Source of the DNA: CAZRSW01 sp964602845
GTDB taxonomy: Bacteria; Chloroflexota; Dehalococcoidia; Lucifugimonadales; UBA826
NCBI GenBank assembly: GCA_964602845.1
Contig: CAZRSW010000002.1
Location: forward strand, 89,554 to 153,553
DNA length: 64,000 bases
Direction: 5' to 3'
Both the position numbers and the translations under genes were made by a program. Positions within the stretch are counted from its first letter, which is position 1. Every line of letters begins with the position of its first letter. Below are positions 62,987 through 64,000 of this stretch, one piece after another. The notes beneath the pieces are model-generated. The model saw only the letters and a list, made by a program, of their open reading frames with translations. It had not been told where the DNA came from and made no database searches.

Positions 62987-63167
62987 TAGCCGTATCGGAT
63001 GCTCAAACGGAATGCTACTATACTGATGGATTCGTTGTAAAATGGATATGCAGGTTTAGCGGGTCCGATAAATTAAAGGAATGATTGAGACAGGAAGTGC
63101 GGAATTAACTCCGCGAAAGTTATTGGGTTTTTAGTAGAATTAGGAAAAGGTTATAGGTAAAGGGTAG

Positions 63168-63419
63168 ATGAATATTTATTGTGGTAATATCTCGTTTAAT
63201 ACAAGTGATGACGATCTCAAGGATCTATTCAGTCGATATGGTGAAGTGGTAGACGGCAGAGTCGTCACTGACAGATACTCTGGCAGATCAAGGGGCTTTG
63301 GGTTCGTTGAGATGTCGGATGACGGTGAGGCTAAGGAAGCGATAGAGGCATTGAACGGTCAAGAGTTCATGGGCCGACAGTTGACCATCAACGAGGCTCG
63401 ACCCCGAGAACAGAGATAA
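63168..63419 (+). CDS. Small RRM-domain RNA-binding protein
   Basis: An 83-aa protein consisting of a single RNA recognition motif. RNP2 is IYCGNI (3-8) and RNP1 is RGFGFVEM (about 42-49). It ends with a short basic tail rather than the Gly-rich tail of cyanobacterial cold-inducible Rbp proteins. Such proteins bind single-stranded RNA and often rise in the cold. AAAGGG precedes the ATG. The 180-nt stretch between tRNA-Ala and this gene shows no terminator. Confidence 0.92.
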   Translation: MNIYCGNISFNTSDDDLKDLFSRYGEVVDGRVVTDRYSGRSRGFGFVEMSDDGEAKEAIEALNGQEFMGRQLTINEARPREQR

Positions 63420-63620
63420 GTCTCGCTCGAAAATAAGGCTTTGATAGCCTGAGTTAGGCCCGCCACTTTCCTACAGTGTATATCCGTTTGAATGCATTGG
63501 CGATCCAAATAGATGATTGATGGTATAGAGGTACCTTGGATCGTCTTGGTTGTGTCGGGCTTTTTCTCTGATACTCTAAGGCAGCGTCGGATTGTTTAAG
63601 ATACAGTTGAGATGTTTCTT

Positions 63621-64000
63621 CTAGGCTTTGTACTCTGTCGCTAGCATTCCCATTATCACTGAGTCAAATCGAGATCCTTCATGCGGGCGACTTTTCCTTA
63701 AGGTACCCTCATGAGTAAAGCCAAGGTGCTCAAATAATTTTAGAGCGTGAGAATTATATTCTGGGACATCTGCCCATACTCGGAATAGCTCATACTGGTA
63801 AAATGCTCTCTCCACGGTGGCTTTTAAGGCTACCGTGCCGTATCCTTGGTGCCATCTAGTTCGGTCACCGATGAGGATTGATATCTGTCCATCTCCAAGC
63901 GATTCTTCTATAGCTATGTGAGACTCTCCTATGTGCGTTGTATCGTCGGTGTATATGGAGAAAATTCCGTGCTCCGGATTGTCAAAAATAGTTGACCAAT
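63621..64000 (-). CDS. GNAT acetyltransferase, RimJ/RimL-like (5' end beyond the window)
   Basis: The frame is open from the right window edge to the stop at 63621 and gives at least 126 residues. The acetyl-CoA motif is HQGYGT within RTRWHQGYGTVALKATVERAF (in overlapping pieces). RVWADVPEYNSHALKLFEHLGFTHEGTLRKS in the C-terminal half is the standard RimL-type pattern. A shorter reading that starts at the GTG 63815 would cut the acetyl-CoA motif off and is not correct. Substrate unknown. Confidence 0.85.
   Translation of the reverse strand, partial: WSTIFDNPEHGIFSIYTDDTTHIGESHIAIEESLGDGQISILIGDRTRWHQGYGTVALKATVERAFYQYELFRVWADVPEYNSHALKLFEHLGFTHEGTLRKSRPHEGSRFDSVIMGMLATEYKA

Overview
The window looks like chromosomal DNA from an uncultured marine bacterium assembled from a metagenome. 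Moderate GC, a housekeeping set (obgE, dnaA, serS, nadD, pyrE, proBA, plsX/fabG) and a catabolic repertoire of enolase-superfamily enzymes, a luciferase-like flavin oxidoreductase, MDR dehydrogenases, SMP-30, RraA, amidase and several MFS and peptide-type ABC transporter genes fit a Chloroflexota genome of the SAR202/Dehalococcoidia type. The valine/glutamate/lysine-rich linker behind the lipoprotein signal of the first substrate-binding protein fits the same group. This assignment is inference from gene content, not from a marker tree. There are four 100-N scaffold gaps. Two of them (17228-17327 and 28260-28359) are flanked by exact 55-bp duplicates and are almost certainly unresolved contig overlaps. 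The other two fall inside genes and hide real sequence.

Layout. 1-3.8 kb: ABC-type peptide/solute importer (binding protein, two permeases). 3.8-12.8 kb: a PcaB/adenylosuccinate-lyase-family enzyme, obgE, tRNA-Thr, an aminotransferase, bioY, nadD, pyrE, a DHA2-type MFS exporter and a histidine phosphatase. 13-17.2 kb: dnaA, a 560-bp non-coding stretch, an inositol-monophosphatase-family gene and a secreted HtrA-type protease. 17.6-21.5 kb: cytochrome c maturation genes (ccmH, ccmF, a CcmI-like small protein and a membrane protein). 21.7-28 kb: small zinc ribbon; a catabolic trio on the minus strand (DapA-like, HAD, LLM); a methyltransferase; two oligopeptide-type ABC ATPases that could energise the importer at the start of the window. 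28.4-31.6 kb: MDR dehydrogenase, second zinc ribbon, ErpA/IscA-type and YgfZ-type Fe-S genes. 31.6-35.7 kb: a minus-strand fatty-acid synthesis operon (two hotdog dehydratase-like genes, plsX, fabG, a second SDR) preceded by an unknown gene. 36-50 kb: serS, amidase, DUF4395, a second MDR enzyme, SMP-30, two MFS carriers, a sugar cytidylyltransferase, RraA, a tandem SDR pair and a gamma-glutamyltranspeptidase. 50-64 kb: a TolB-like propeller lipoprotein, proBA, esterase, first enolase-superfamily enzyme, a DUF1800-DUF1501-NHL operon, an XRE regulator, a candidate small RNA, an FkbM methyltransferase coupled to a second enolase-superfamily enzyme, tRNA-Ala, an RRM protein and an acetyltransferase cut by the window edge.

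The most interesting non-coding signals are: a perfect 19-bp inverted repeat covering the probable start codon of ccmH; an orphan promoter (TTGACT-N17-TAATAT) followed about 90 nt later by a strong intrinsic terminator with no convincing gene between them; a 19-nt palindrome containing TATAAT directly against the ATG of an unknown gene, suggesting a leaderless transcript; and a LexA-like palindrome upstream of dnaA. I see no CRISPR array, insertion sequence, integrase, phage module or defence system.
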